DNA of 64,000 nucleotides, from NCBI GenBank assembly GCA_025529335.1, contig JAMYHX010000101.1, positions 40,436-104,435 on the forward strand. Reading direction: 5' to 3'. The translations under genes were made by a program, and so were the position numbers. This DNA is from Rhizopus sp. PT2906 (taxonomy: Eukaryota > Mucoromycota > Mucoromycetes > Mucorales > Rhizopodaceae). Below, piece by piece: positions 12,067 to 23,939 of this stretch (position 1 is the stretch's first letter; every line of letters begins with the position of its first letter). The notes under the pieces were generated by a model. It was not told the origin of the DNA and did no database searches. It saw only the letters and a program-made list of their open reading frames with translations.

Positions 12067-14061
12067 ATGAAATTTGGATTATACTTATCCCAACACGTTT
12101 ATTTGCCATGGAAAGATCAATACATCAACTATGATGAACTGAAATACTTTCTAAAAGATAGACAGCTCACAGGAGGAGGATGGACATTTGAAGACGAAAT
12201 TTATTTTAATAAGCAATTGGTTGACAAACAGTTCGAAAAGGTTAATTGTTTTATCGAAACCAAGATAAATCACTTGTCATTAGAGGAGGTGCGGCCCTTG
12301 TTAGACTTTATTCACCTAAACACGATTGGCTTTAAAAAGATTTTGAAAAAGCATGATAAATGGACAGAGTTCACGCTTGCACATAAATACAACCGATACT
12401 GGGACAACTACATCACTATGCTGCAAGACAAGTTAGACACAGTGTATCACTTAAGAACATTTTGGGTGCACAAGGATCATCTTAATGAGCTTGAAGCCAT
12501 CTTACTCTTTCGGTCTCCCAAGCAGGAAATAGACTCAGTTCAGTTTGTTTATTATGATCAATTACCAAGTTTCAAAGTCTATATGGACCTTTTAAAGAAG
12601 AAAGAACCCACAGAACTGATCAAGATGATATGGTATGCATAAATTTCATTTAAACGATGATCATTTGTATTTATGCATTGTTTATTTTCGTTCTTTTGCA
12701 GGCATGACTCAGCCACTGTTACATTTGATCAAAAAGTGTTTGTAGATCACGAAAAATCGTTCATCAAGGAAAGATCATTTAGGATAGAATCACAACTTGT
12801 GAAGAGTTACCTTGGAGGAGAGCCTATGCAGTTTAGCTGTGATGAGGATAGTCGTACTGCAAGCGCCATACGCGAGGCTATTCAAAGTAAGAGCTTAAAG
12901 CCGATCATCAAGGGTAGTTATAAAAGTACAAAATACAGCGACCAAGGTATTACACTGCTTCTAAAGAAGAATCTAGTGTTCATGAAAGAGCAAAATGAGT
13001 CATCTGGAACACTTCATGACGAGTCATATTACTTTCCTTACGCCTTGCTCGAAATAAAATCAGCAGTACACCAAGAAATGCCGGATTGGCTCATCCATCT
13101 CACAGACATCAGTAAACTAGTATATGAGGTACCGTACTTTATAGATTATGTCCAGGGAGCTGCAGACTGTTATAATGACCAGTTGAAATTACTTCCCTGG
13201 TGGCTTCCAGAACTGAATAAAGATATATACAAGGCTCCAGGACAAGATGATGCAATCTTTCTAGAAGAAAAAGATATACATGCAAATTCTTCAATGACGG
13301 TATTAGAAATAACTCGGGATGACCAGAATGCCTACAACAAGTTCATGTCAAGCGCAATTGTGACAAAAATCAAAAACCTACCACCCATGTTCAAAGACAA
13401 TAGAGATAATCAGGACGATATGACGATGATAAAATGGCTGATTGCCAAGGTTACAAACAACAAACAGCTACTTGAACCTGCTAAAGAAGACCCACGCATT
13501 GTGCCTAAGAATGGAAAAGTGAAAAAGTTAGAACCCAAAATATTCTTTGCTAACGAAAGAACGTTTATCTCCTGGCTCCAGTTTAGTGCTTTCTTGCTCA
13601 CCATGTCGTTAGCTCTTATTAACTTTGGAGATCACGTCTCTCGTACAAGTGGAGGAATCTTTATTATGATCGCTGTCATTCTTGCGGGCTATGCTCTATT
13701 ACGATTTCAGTATAGGGCATGGCAGATTCGATTTAGAAGCAGCAGCAGATTTGATGATATGTATGGGCCAGCCATTATCTGCTTTGTTTTTGTCCTTGCT
13801 CTACTTGTTAACTTTGGGTTACGCGTTGCTCAGCCAGTGACAAATAATCCTAGTCTTTTTGGCAAATCATATAATGTATCGAATACGCAGCATAATATGA
13901 CATATCCTACCAATAATAATAACAAGCATAACCATCCAGTCAAGGACGAAGATGGGTTAGACAATAAAGACCATCACCATTTACAGGAAGCAAACCGAAA
14001 TAATACGACTAGGTTAACAAAACATGGGAAAATAAAAGAAGAAGACGAAGATGAGGATTAA
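12067..14061 (+). CDS. Degenerate VTC-family protein (SPX + inactive polymerase fold + DUF202), accessory subunit candidate
   Basis: Exons 12067-12632 and 12702-14061, phase 2, 641 aa. ATG 12067 (MKFGLYL) matches the start of its two neighbours. The SPX domain is intact (YINYDELKYF, GFKKILKKHDK) but shorter. In the polymerase-like region most catalytic positions have changed: ELEAILLFRSP for the Lys strand, LIKMIWHD for RLRWYG, YKSTKYS for the Arg strand and PYFIDYVQGAA for the Lys of PRFSKYIHG. The Glu (LLEIK) and one Lys (DQKVF) remain. The DUF202 helices are typical, and a hydrophilic Asn/His/Asp-rich tail of about 60 residues follows. Likely a regulatory or structural VTC subunit, as Vtc2/Vtc3/Vtc5 are in yeast. 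It starts about 240 bp after the VTC4-like gene. Confidence 0.85.
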
Positions 14062-16204
14062 ACATGAATGGTTATAAGACCATCCTATCACATATATACG
14101 TGTTTGATTATAATAAAAGTATATATTTGTATGTGCATATCTTGGTGCTGTTAACAACCTGTGTGGACACAATAGACTATAAATACGTATGAAGGTTATC
14201 AATGTGCTCTTATTTTATCAAATGAAATGCCTTTACTAGGCTCTTTTATTCTTCGAATCTAGCTTCAGATGTCTTTTCAAAAAATCGCCATAGTGAACTG
14301 AATAACTCCCATTGCAAAGCCCCTGAATCGTTATTAAACGCAATAACACAATACCGCTTAATCCAGGCGTAATAGAAATAAGGTAATAAAAAATGTGATG
14401 ATAACCTTTGCTTAAATCAATGAAAACATTATTTACAATATGTATCCTTTCTTGTTGGTCTATTCTCTATTTATTTTTATAATTCAATCTATTTATAAAA
14501 AAGCCGTAAATTGGTGCGAGACCGTTATTTGCTGAGCATTCTAATGTTCAACAAACACTGTGTCTCGGGAAAGAAAAGCCGTACAAAGCGGGAACTGATA
14601 TCGAACACACTCAAAATGAATGTTACGCTTTCTAAAAATAAATAAATAATGGGTTTATTCAGAACATAGCTGTTGTATACACTGAGGACTAGGCTGGATG
14701 GCACTGATAACAAGCCTAGGTCGTGCTCCAAGCACCCTACAAAAGAGCTTTCAAGGGCCAACACTGTAGACTGCTTTAACATGTACCAATGCCTATCTGT
14801 GCCCAAAACCTTATTATTCCTTTTAAATATACTGACATCGCGTTCATTCTTTCTCGCACAAAATGGATCAGCTATACCATAGCCACGCCACAGCTACATC
14901 AATCCAAAGTAATCACACAGCTGGAGAAAACTCGTTATATGAATTTTGGTTCATTTCATTCTCTTGCTTCTTTTCTATGCATTGATTTCCAAATGTTGCA
15001 TAGTAGATAGAGCACAGGAGGAGCCAGTTATTTGGACCCATATACGACATGGCTTCAACATTCGTGTTTTTCTGAGTTGACTAATCCACCAATAGTATCT
15101 TTACACTCTCGAAGCAGCTTTGCATTGTCATTGATTGATCTGCTGTCGTCATTCTTGGTGCATTCGCCAACAGTAACATCAATCCCTCCTTCTTCTGCTT
15201 CTACTACAAGCTTTATATCGATCCTAAACCTGTGTACTGACTTTGACTGAGGATATTGTTTCTTCATGCTTTCAGTGGAGTATACATTCTCAGCTTCACT
15301 TGTGACAACACGAATTATGCCTTTAGGCGGGGAAGAACAGCTCAAGTATGTAGGATCAAATTAAGCGCAAATACTCGTTTTGCGGATAGTCTTCTTTTCA
15401 TTATGATCCAGTAGATGATTGCGTGATATTTGTTGTTGTAGTAGTAGTGGGAGCAAGCAGAAAGTACAATAGAATTCTTTATGTTTCTTTTATTTTGAAG
15501 AATAAAGATAAGGTGTTATGGTAATTACACTTATAAGTGTAATCACTGTGATTGGTGAGTTTATGTTACTGAACCTTTTGTTATTGATGTGTTGATACTG
15601 CTTATTGGCCCTTATTCAACGTAGAATATGACACAGGCAAAGTAAGACCATCATGTTTGATTTGCTCAACTTGCGTGTGTCAACGTCTCTTTTCTTCAAA
15701 GATTTGGAGAAGGAGATAGCTTGTTTACTCTTTAAAGATCTATTTTTGTTGCTTCTTTGATGGATTAAAGCTGCTTGGACAGGCTCGTCTTTGAATGAAT
15801 GTCATCCCTTGGTTTCTCAGATTCTTCAAGCAGCGAAAGTAACCCACAAGACAAGAAAAAAATAGAACAAGCCTATGATGGGGACATAAAAGTTATTTAA
15901 AACTACGAATAAGAAGCGCGGCTCAGAGTGTTGTGACCACACCTGAGGCAGCTATACTGTATTGTTTTTCTATTTGAAAATGCTGTGTCACCTATCTGCG
16001 ACATTAAAAGCCACCTGGGTTTCCATAAATAGAATTAGCCATATTTAAGGCCCATTACTGCTCCCTTATGATGACACTTTTTTTTTTTGCCTTTTTCTTT
16101 TTGGGATCAGCTTTGTACAACTTTAAGACATTCTTTACTTTCTTTTCTTTAAATCTTTCTTTTTTTATCCCTTTTTTCTTTAATCCTTTTCTTTTTGTGA
16201 CAAT
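14062..16204. other. Intergenic spacer within the VTC array
   Basis: About 2.1 kb between the second and third VTC genes. It is mostly AT-rich without a convincing gene. It contains a decayed coding fragment at 15055-15345 (separate entry). The last 150 bases before 16205 are pyrimidine-rich (many T-runs), which looks like a promoter/leader region. Confidence 0.5.
15055..15345 (-). pseudogene. Coding remnant, possibly of a repeated Mucorales gene family
   Basis: A 96-codon open stretch on the minus strand with no ATG at its start (the first codon is TTG). The core RFRIDIKLVVEAEEGGID and ...AKLLRECKDTIGGLV resembles, from memory, a multi-copy Mucorales protein family often linked to mobile DNA. 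Flanking sequence in this frame is broken. The assignment is weak: the fragment is coding-like in composition, but I cannot align it. Confidence 0.3.
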
Positions 16205-18615
16205 ATGAAATTTGGACTTGAACTACAAGAGAACATATTCCCACCATGGAGATTATCTTATGTGTCCTATGATATGTTAAAGCAAGAGTTAAAGGCTCGA
16301 CAAATGGATCACAAGTGGACAGAAAGAGATGAAAGAGAATTCATTGTATTACTCGACAACGAGCTAAGCAAGGTGTACGATTTTATTAATGCCAAATTAG
16401 CAGAGATTGATGCAAGAATTCTTTACTGCGAACGATCCATCCAAGGCTTTCAAAATAACCCATCAAATGCTAATTATAGTATGATGGACGAAGCACTCAC
16501 TGATATTTTGTTTGACGTCAACGACCTTTCCAAATTCACTAGATACAATTTTACAGCTATTCAAAAAATACTCAAAAAGCATGATCGTTGGACTGGAAAA
16601 CACTTGAAGCAGGATTATGTCCAGAAGCTAAGAGAAAAGCCCTTGGATAAACAACGCTTTGATGTTTCTATTGTTTACATATCAGCTTTACTTAATATTT
16701 GCCGCAACAAGGGCAAACAACCTACGACAGTAAATCGTCAGGAATCTGAACCATCTGAAGAAGATACTACTACTACTTACTGGGTTCATCCGGATAACGT
16801 TACCGAGGTTAAGTCCATCATCATGCTCCATCTTCCTGTTTTTGTTTATAACCCAGCCAAGAAATATGAACCTTCGGATTCAGCTGTATCCAGTGTTTAT
16901 TTTGACAATCCAGATTTTGACCTCTATACTGGACTACTTCAAAGAGATGAAATGGCAGAAGCCATACGATTAAAGTGGTAAGTATACTCTTTATGATATT
17001 ATTACAAACATCTTATTTATTTCTTAGGTATGGCTCATGTTCTTCCAAGAACGTAATGGTCGAACGGGAAACCTTTCAGACAACTGGATTAAATGATGCC
17101 TCTGTCAAAGAAAGATGCTGCATCAACAATGATCATGTAGAGGCCTTTTTATTGGGACGATACAAGCCGGATGATATAGCCAATGACCTCAAGCGGAATA
17201 ACGTAAGCGAAAGTGCTATCAAGGAAGCACACGCAACTGCAACAGCTGTACAGACATCCATTCAACAAAAGCAATTACAGCCTATGCTCCGCGTGTTCAA
17301 CCATCGCACTCTCTTTCAAGCACCTCATTCCCGAAACATCAAGCTCACACTCGACACGGATCTTGCCTTCATTCGAGAGGATCATTTGGACGGAAAGCAA
17401 CGCAGAGACCCTGGCGACTGGCGACGTGCCGATGTGGATATTAATAGCCCCTTTGAGTATCTATCTGACCGAGAGATCTTGCGATTCCCCTACGCTGTTC
17501 TCGAAGCTAAAGTATATGGAAATCAAAAACAACCTGCTTGGTTAACCAAACTACTTGAAGGCCATCTGGTGCATGAAGTGCCTCGATTTTCCAAATACTT
17601 GCATGGTGCAAGTCATTTTTATAAAGAACGCCTTGCCCTTTTACCGTGGTGGCTAGCTGAGATGAACTCAGATATTCGTAAGCCCCGTGCAAAGAACCTG
17701 GGTTTGACTCGATCTCTGAGCTTCAAACCATTGATTGATGGTAAATACAGACGAGCGATGATTGAAGAAAGAGAAAAGGCAAGCAAGCAGGGTGCTATTT
17801 CTGAGGAAGGTGTCCTAGAAGCATCAGAACTTAGCAGTAGGCCTTCAGCTCCGTTTGACAAGAATGGAAAATCGGCTGCATGGCTGTCGATGCCCAGCAG
17901 TAACAGCAAGGGCGATAAAACAGAAGAGTATACCTTGATCGAACTCAATTCGAGTCCAATCAATTCAGCTTCTAACCTAAAGACCGCTGCCTCTCAGCCT
18001 CTGTTGCCACAGGAAGATGATCGAAACAATAACAACAATAGTAGCAGCAGTAAAGGCGCAGATGTTCAACGTTCAAGGTCATTCTATAAAGTGGCCGCCA
18101 ATGGCGTCATGGACAGTAAGGGTAACCTCTTGTCCAAGAAAAGCTTGGCTGAAACTGTTGATTTGGAATCGGGTGAAAAGAAAAAAGTGGTCAAGGTTAA
18201 AGTAGATCCCAAGACATTCTTTGCAAACGAACGTACATTTATTGCTTGGCTTCAGTTCTGTGCTCTTTTGCTGACAGTTGCATTGAACTTGCTCAACTTT
18301 GGTGATAATGTGTCACGTATTGTCGGTGGTGTGTTCATTGGTGTATCAGGTTCAGTTGCTATATATGCGCTCTACAGATTTGAGAAGCGTGCATGGTAAG
18401 TGTGAATAAGCTCTTTTGTTTTCTTCTTTTACTCATAGTATAAATAGGATGATTAGTCGTAAAGACCCAGGTAGATATGATGACCTTTGGGGCCCTGCCG
18501 TTCTCTGTATTGTGTTGGTTATTGCTCTTATTGTAAGTATCTTTATTACTTCATCAGATTCTCTCTTTTTCTTACTTTTTTCTACTAGATTAACTTGTAC
18601 TTGCGTCTGCGTTAA
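16205..18615 (+). CDS. VTC2/3-like vacuolar transporter chaperone subunit
   Basis: Exons 16205-16977, 17028-18395, 18448-18532 and 18589-18615 (the last only nine codons, INLYLRLR-stop), 750 aa. SPX (about 1-165; VSYDMLKQELK, IQKILKKHDRW), polymerase-like domain (about 200-500), Ser/Asn-rich linker and DUF202 helices. Catalytic positions are partly changed: the second Arg of RLRWYG is Lys (RLKWYG) and the Lys of VERKTH is Glu (VERETF). Arg (HRTLFQ), Glu (VLEAK) and Lys (PRFSKYLHG) remain. This pattern suits a non-catalytic Vtc2/Vtc3-type partner. The acceptor of exon 3 was chosen because it restores RAWMISRKDPGRYDD, equal in length to the same segment of the middle VTC gene. Its first intron splits the same Trp codon as in the middle VTC gene. 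Confidence 0.9.
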
Positions 18616-18884
18616 ATATGTCTTGTATTCTTTTTCATTTTTTTTTTTTTCATCTATTTATACAGCATACATCATGCTTTTTTGCACATATAGATAGCAT
18701 TCCTCCCAGTTAGCATCTAAAACTTCTTCTTTGATAACATACATTCTTACATCTAATTGCGATCTATAAAACTATGTATTCTTCCTTTTATCTTGTTGCA
18801 TAAAATTATGTAGTGGTTACCATTTAGGGTAACCCTTTTTCCTTTTTTTTTTTCTCATTCAAAAAAAAAAAGCCTGTATAAAGC

Positions 18885-20118
18885 ATGACTAAACGACGTA
18901 AACAGCACAACAGATCTCAAATGCAAGTAGGTCATTACTTGAATAGAGACGATCAGCCATCGAGCATGCCAGAATATGAAATACCGCCAGTAACGCCTCA
19001 GTTTGAATCAACACATGTTCAGGCATCAAGAGCTATTGGACACACATTACGTTTTATACTTGGTAAAGTATTTACTTTATAGATCAACAAGACTTATATA
19101 TGTTTCCATAGAAATAATATCAGGGGCACTTTTATTTTTAAAGCCTTTGATCACTTTTGGCACCGCACTTTTCTTTTTGTTTCTACTCTTAGGCTATGGA
19201 TACAGATTATTTCAAGAACTCATATTGGATACAGTTTGCCCACTTCCCTTGGTTGGACAATACCTTCCAGTCTGTAAAAACTATACAGCAACAATTCCTG
19301 ACTTTACTCACTTTGTCAAACTTCAAGAATCGCTGTATGACACCATGTTATCGCGACCTAGAGCAGACGCGATCTCTGCTCTGGAACTAAAACGCGTTGA
19401 ACTTGCTACAAGAGACCTACAAGCTATGGTCAAGCATTCTAATCTACTAAGTTCTGATCTGTTGGAAATCAAATTGGGTGAATACGTCCACCGCTCAAGA
19501 CAATTTGGCCGTGACTTACAGAGTCTACAAGCTCAGACACGAGGTGTCATTGACAATTTGATTACCTACAACACCTTTACGCTCCGTAAGTTATCCGAAG
19601 TACAGGCAAAAAAGTCAAGTCGGCAAGATTTACGAGTACTATATGAAACGGCCATGGCGCTCGTCGAGAAGGAGACCAAACGACTCATACTGGCTATCGA
19701 TAAGGCTCAAGGATCGCTTTTCGCTCTGGAAGAAGATCTTTATGCAATTCATGAAATCACAATTCAGGAAAGAAGCTATCAAGAATCCGAAATGCCCGAT
19801 GTTTTTGCAAGTCTCATCAACAGAGTCACCAGCCAAGGTATCAGCCGTACACTGGTCAAGGAAAACCTGAAGCTGTTGGTGAGTTTTGATGCGGAAAGGG
19901 TCAAGGCTGCAAAGCAACTCATGATGATGCGAGATAAGATGGAGACGTTTCAGATGGACCTTGAGGAATTGAGATCGCAGGTGGTCGCGCCTATACTTGT
20001 GCCTGATGCCATACCGCTAGAAATGCACATTGAAAATATCGGAAAAGCAATAGAAAGATTGAAGAGTAGCAAGGTTGTCTTTTTGGAGGATCGACAGCAA
20101 ATAGACGGTAGTCAATAA
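18885..20118 (+). CDS. Membrane-anchored coiled-coil protein, unknown family
   Basis: Exons 18885-19062 and 19112-20118, phase 1, 394 aa. After a hydrophilic N-terminus (about 55 residues, basic start MTKRRKQHNRSQ) come two hydrophobic stretches (about residues 60-100: SGALLFLKPLITF and ALFFLFLLLGYGY). The rest is a long helical region with heptad-like Leu spacing and one conserved-looking loop, CPLPLVGQYLPVC. The predicted topology is one or two membrane passes near the N-terminus with a cytosolic or lumenal coiled coil of about 260 residues. I do not recognise the family. It follows the VTC array on the same strand and ends 10 bp from the convergent THOC3 gene. A nuclear-envelope or organelle tether would fit, but is inference. 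Confidence 0.65.
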
Positions 20119-20128
20119 ATCCTCGTTT

Positions 20129-21438
20129 TTATTGTAGCTTGGTATCCTCTCTAGGATCTTTCATACTAAAGATTTTCAAGTTGCCTGCGTATTTTCCATC
20201 AGAGGCTATTTCATCTCCTGCATACGCCAGGTAGTAATCACGAGGTGACCATGCTACTGTATTCATAGCTGCAGAGCATTCTATATGATGAATGGATTCT
20301 CCACTTTCAACATGCGACTAAATAAAAAGATATCATTCAACTGTCTTTTTCTACCTGTCTTTGTTTTTTTTACTCTACCACATCAATAAAATGATCTTCT
20401 GAAGCGGATGCAATAAACTGACCATCAAAACTAAATCCAAGGGTTCTGACAGGCCATGTAAGTTCTTCAAAGGCTCTGACACATTGAAAGGTTCGTGTAT
20501 CCCACAAGGTGACTAGAGCATCTGCTGATCCTACGGCTAGATACTTACTTGTAGGATCTACCTCTACACAGTAACAGTTGGCTGTATGTCCTCTCAGGTT
20601 AAGTTGTAACTCAAAGGATGGATAATCATAGACTTTGATTGTGCCTTGTCCTGTTGTGACAAAGAATTGGTTATTGGCATTATTCCATGCAATCTCGTTG
20701 ACTTCTACTGGATGTTTGCGATTATCAATAATCTTGTGTGTACGTGTATCAATGATGCTAATTGTGTCATTTTTATCGCCTACTGCAATATGATTTCCAT
20801 CTGGACTCCAGCATATATTGATATTTTCACCCGCTGTCTGTATCACAGCTGTACATTTACCAGCTATTTTTAAAACGGTATTAGTTTCTTTCCTTTTCTA
20901 TTTCTTTTTTATTTTACATCGCTGATCCCATAATCGAACAGTTTTATCACATGAGGCTGTTGCTAATCTATCTGGATGAGTTGGATCCCAATCTAGCTGA
21001 TCTACGCTATCAGTGTGTCCTTTAAGTTCAACAGAGTATCGTATATCTGTCTATTAAGACGAAAAAAAAAGGGAGAGAGTATGTTAATAACTTGTGCTTC
21101 CTTTCAAGCTTTCTTTCATACCCCTCGATGAGGTGTCCAAACACGCGCTGTTTTGTCCACTGAACCAGACGCTAACTTTCTACCATCACAGTTCCAAGCA
21201 ACAGTGTGTACTTTTTCTTTATGTCCTCTACATTCTCTAATTTTTGAATTATCAAACATTTTATTGACCTAATTACTTTGATCAGCTGCCATAAAATGCT
21301 TTTCTTTATTATTCTTTGTACTTGTTCTCTAGTGATGGGATATCCTTTATAAAAGAATTCTTGCTTTTGACCTGTTGGTGGGCTCCATTCATAAATGATT
21401 TTTTCGTCATCGACTTCTTCGATTTGCTCTGGTTCCAT
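20129..21438 (-). CDS. THOC3: THO complex subunit 3 (THOC3/Tex1), WD40 protein
   Basis: Exons 21438-21322, 21268-21122, 21050-20918, 20863-20379 and 20317-20129, all phases consistent, 356 aa (human THOC3 351). Seven-bladed WD40 propeller; diagnostic stretches include GENINICWSPDGN, VNEIAWNNANNQFF, GSADALVTLWDTRTF, WPVRTLGFSFDG and SASEDHFIDV. These are closely THOC3-like. The first exon adds a fungal N-terminus (MEPEQIEEVDDEK). Known role: part of the THO/TREX complex that couples transcription and splicing to nuclear mRNA export and limits R-loops. The gene is convergent with its left neighbour, and only 10 bp separate the two stop codons. Confidence 0.93.
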
Positions 21439-22037
21439 ATTGCTTTTTTAAAATGAACACACAAAAATTGTTGAATCCTTCAGTCTCGAATGCCTCAAAT
21501 AAAAAATTACTTGCGGAGTATACATTTATCAAGCGTAAGTTTATTTCATTACTACACTTTTTATTCATACCAGAGTTGACATAAAGAAGATAATTCAAGG
21601 ATAACGTCATTTCCATTCTTGATTTTTATCCCAGAGGATATCTGTGGTTAATATTTTGTCTTTCTTTAAAAAAATCTTTGGCGAAACCTGGTTCTAGGTT
21701 AAGAATGACCGATTCATCTGGACGTCTTAACTCTTTGTGCTCTTTACAAGCCTCTATCTCACTCCTCCTGTTCTGCTGCAAAGAGGTAGACTGGTTATTG
21801 GTCTCCCAAGGTCGAATAGTTTTCTCTTTTGACTCCGTCCTTACCCTAAGGTGATGGGGAGGATGGTGGATGAAGTTAAATTCGTTTTGCTGCTCCTGCT
21901 TCTACTGCTAAAGTGGTGTCTCTGAGACAAATGGTTTTTTAATTAAAGTGGACGTCCTCGTTCAATTACCCTAGTTATCAATATTTAATTCTGCATAAAG
22001 TGTTTCTTTATTAAACAATGAATTTATGGTTGAGAAT
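21439..22037. other. Intergenic, THOC3 promoter side
   Basis: About 600 bases between the THOC3 start and the stop of the GT10 gene. No coding, RNA or repeat feature recognised. Confidence 0.45.
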
Positions 22038-23533
22038 TTATACATGAACGGATGTTGAACTTTGTTTGTTAGTCGTACGCGATACTCTTGACAACACAAT
22101 AATAAAGCTCAACAGAATACAGATGAAAACAATGTTTGCAGTAATTGCCATGGCATGTGTATCATTCCCGATAAGCTCGATCATCTTTTCATCATCTTGC
22201 ACTGGTTCATCTAGCATAGCACGAGGCCGAGTGAACTCATCAAGAGGACGTGGCTTCCAATGGGGCTTATATGGACGCCCGAGAGAGATGTAGTTCCACT
22301 TCCCTCCAGGCTGACAACTATCATCCACTAAAAATCGTTCGGATTCGTCTTTATATACATCAGAACCGGCTGTATGTCTATTCTTCCACCACGGCAGTAC
22401 TCCTCGGCATATAGAGCAGTAATCAGACCTTTTCTTGTGAGCAATCGTGTCACTCCAGTTGCTAATAAATGCAGGTTCTAATCGATCATTTGCAGCTATT
22501 TTCAATGCATCTCGTCTAAATGATAAATATTCGAGGTATGCTGTATCATTTTTATCTAGGTAGTTTATATAGTCTGCTAGGTCTTTTGGATCAGGGTATG
22601 CATCCATATAAATAACTGATCTATTCGTAGGAAGATAACCCTCGTAACTTGAAGGACCGTCAACAATAGGCACTGCAGACATCATGAAAGTATCGTATAG
22701 TTTCTCTGTGACTATGGAAATTGGTCACATAACCGACTTTAACTCTTAAAAAGGGGAAAAGTTTACCATAATCCTCACAGTTGGCGTTTTCAATCGCCAA
22801 GTAAAATTTATATTCAGCCATCAATTCTTCTCTCGACTTGTCTTCTGGGAACTCTTGATTGTTCAGACACTCTCCATAACTGTCAACTTGGATATGTTTC
22901 ATGAGTTCACTAATATAATACTCTCGGCCACTGGTAGCTCGACAATTTCGAGCAATCCAAAGGATGGGTGCTTTCTTTGTTTTTGTTTCCATAAAATCGT
23001 GAGGTAATGGTCTGTTGACTACGTCCATGATGCTAGGTGAGAAATAGGTAAAGAAGAAGGTGGATTTGAAGTTGTATGTTGCTAGGTAATCATAGTTCTT
23101 CATCTGTTCTGGGTTTGTTCTAAAGGGAGCGGTTATAGGCGATTCTAGCGTCTCTAGGATCCTCGGTTGATTATCAATGCCTAATTTATGATTGTAGATC
23201 AATATTTATCTTTAATAAGCAAGGTTCCTCGCGCATACGTGGAGGAAATGCATCATAGTGAATATCAGCCGCATGAAAGATGAGTCCACTCGCTTTTTGC
23301 CAATGATCGGTTGAGCTTGTTAGTGTGCACCATGTGGTTTGGCCAGTCAAGTTGAATACATATCCATCCGGTATTGGGCAGTCTCTTCCGATATCTTTGT
23401 CTGTGTCTTTATCAAATGGACGTTTTAGTTGAAGGCTTGAACTGAGCAACTATTGGGGTTATATACCAAATTTTCTGTTTCCAAACCAGCTAGTGTAATA
23501 AACTAGCTTGACTGGTGGAATTACGGTTGCCAT
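22038..23533 (-). CDS. GT10-family alpha-1,3-fucosyltransferase with C-terminal membrane anchor (N-terminus unresolved)
   Basis: Supported exons: 23533-23467, 23400-23239, 23180-22767 and 22711-22038. Phases agree; from ATG 23533 they give 438 aa. Diagnostic GT10 motifs: YYTSWFG near the start, QPRILETLESP, then YKFYLAIENANCEDY joined across an intron to VTEKLYDTFMMSAVPIVDG. The latter is the GDP-fucose-binding signature. A Cys-rich segment (YCSICRGVLPWW) follows, as in FUT10/FUT11-type enzymes. Unusually, the C-terminus has a membrane helix (ANIVFICILLSFIIVLS) and a short tail. Golgi/ER enzymes of this family normally have an N-terminal signal anchor. None is in the four exons, so an upstream exon near 23,590-23,680 (hydrophobic KAFLCCTGLAFLNI in one frame) may be missing. 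Likely role: fucosylating glycoproteins or wall glycans. Confidence 0.8.
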
Positions 23534-23939
23534 AGAAACAAGTGTATGGGGTTGCGATCTAGAAATGAACAATTGAATAAAAAAAGGAACTGCCAAGGAA
23601 ATTACCACGGGACTTGAATATTAAGGAAAGCAAGCCCTGTGCAACACAGAAACGCCTTTCGTCTATCCAATGTCTACATTTCAAAATAGAGAGTGTTGTA
23701 TGAGACAGACAAGCAAAGAAAAAGAGAGAGAGAGAGAATGAGAGAGATAACCATATATGCAAAGTCGATTTGAAAGGTATACAGATACTGATATTGATCT
23801 ATGATAAAATCCAGGAACTGTTTGACATTCTTATGTCAAGAAAATGTTAGATGGATACAGACATTTAATTATTGGACTTGGAGAGTTCATCACACTATTT
23901 TTGAGATTGATAAAAGCCTATCACTACAAGTAAACAATG

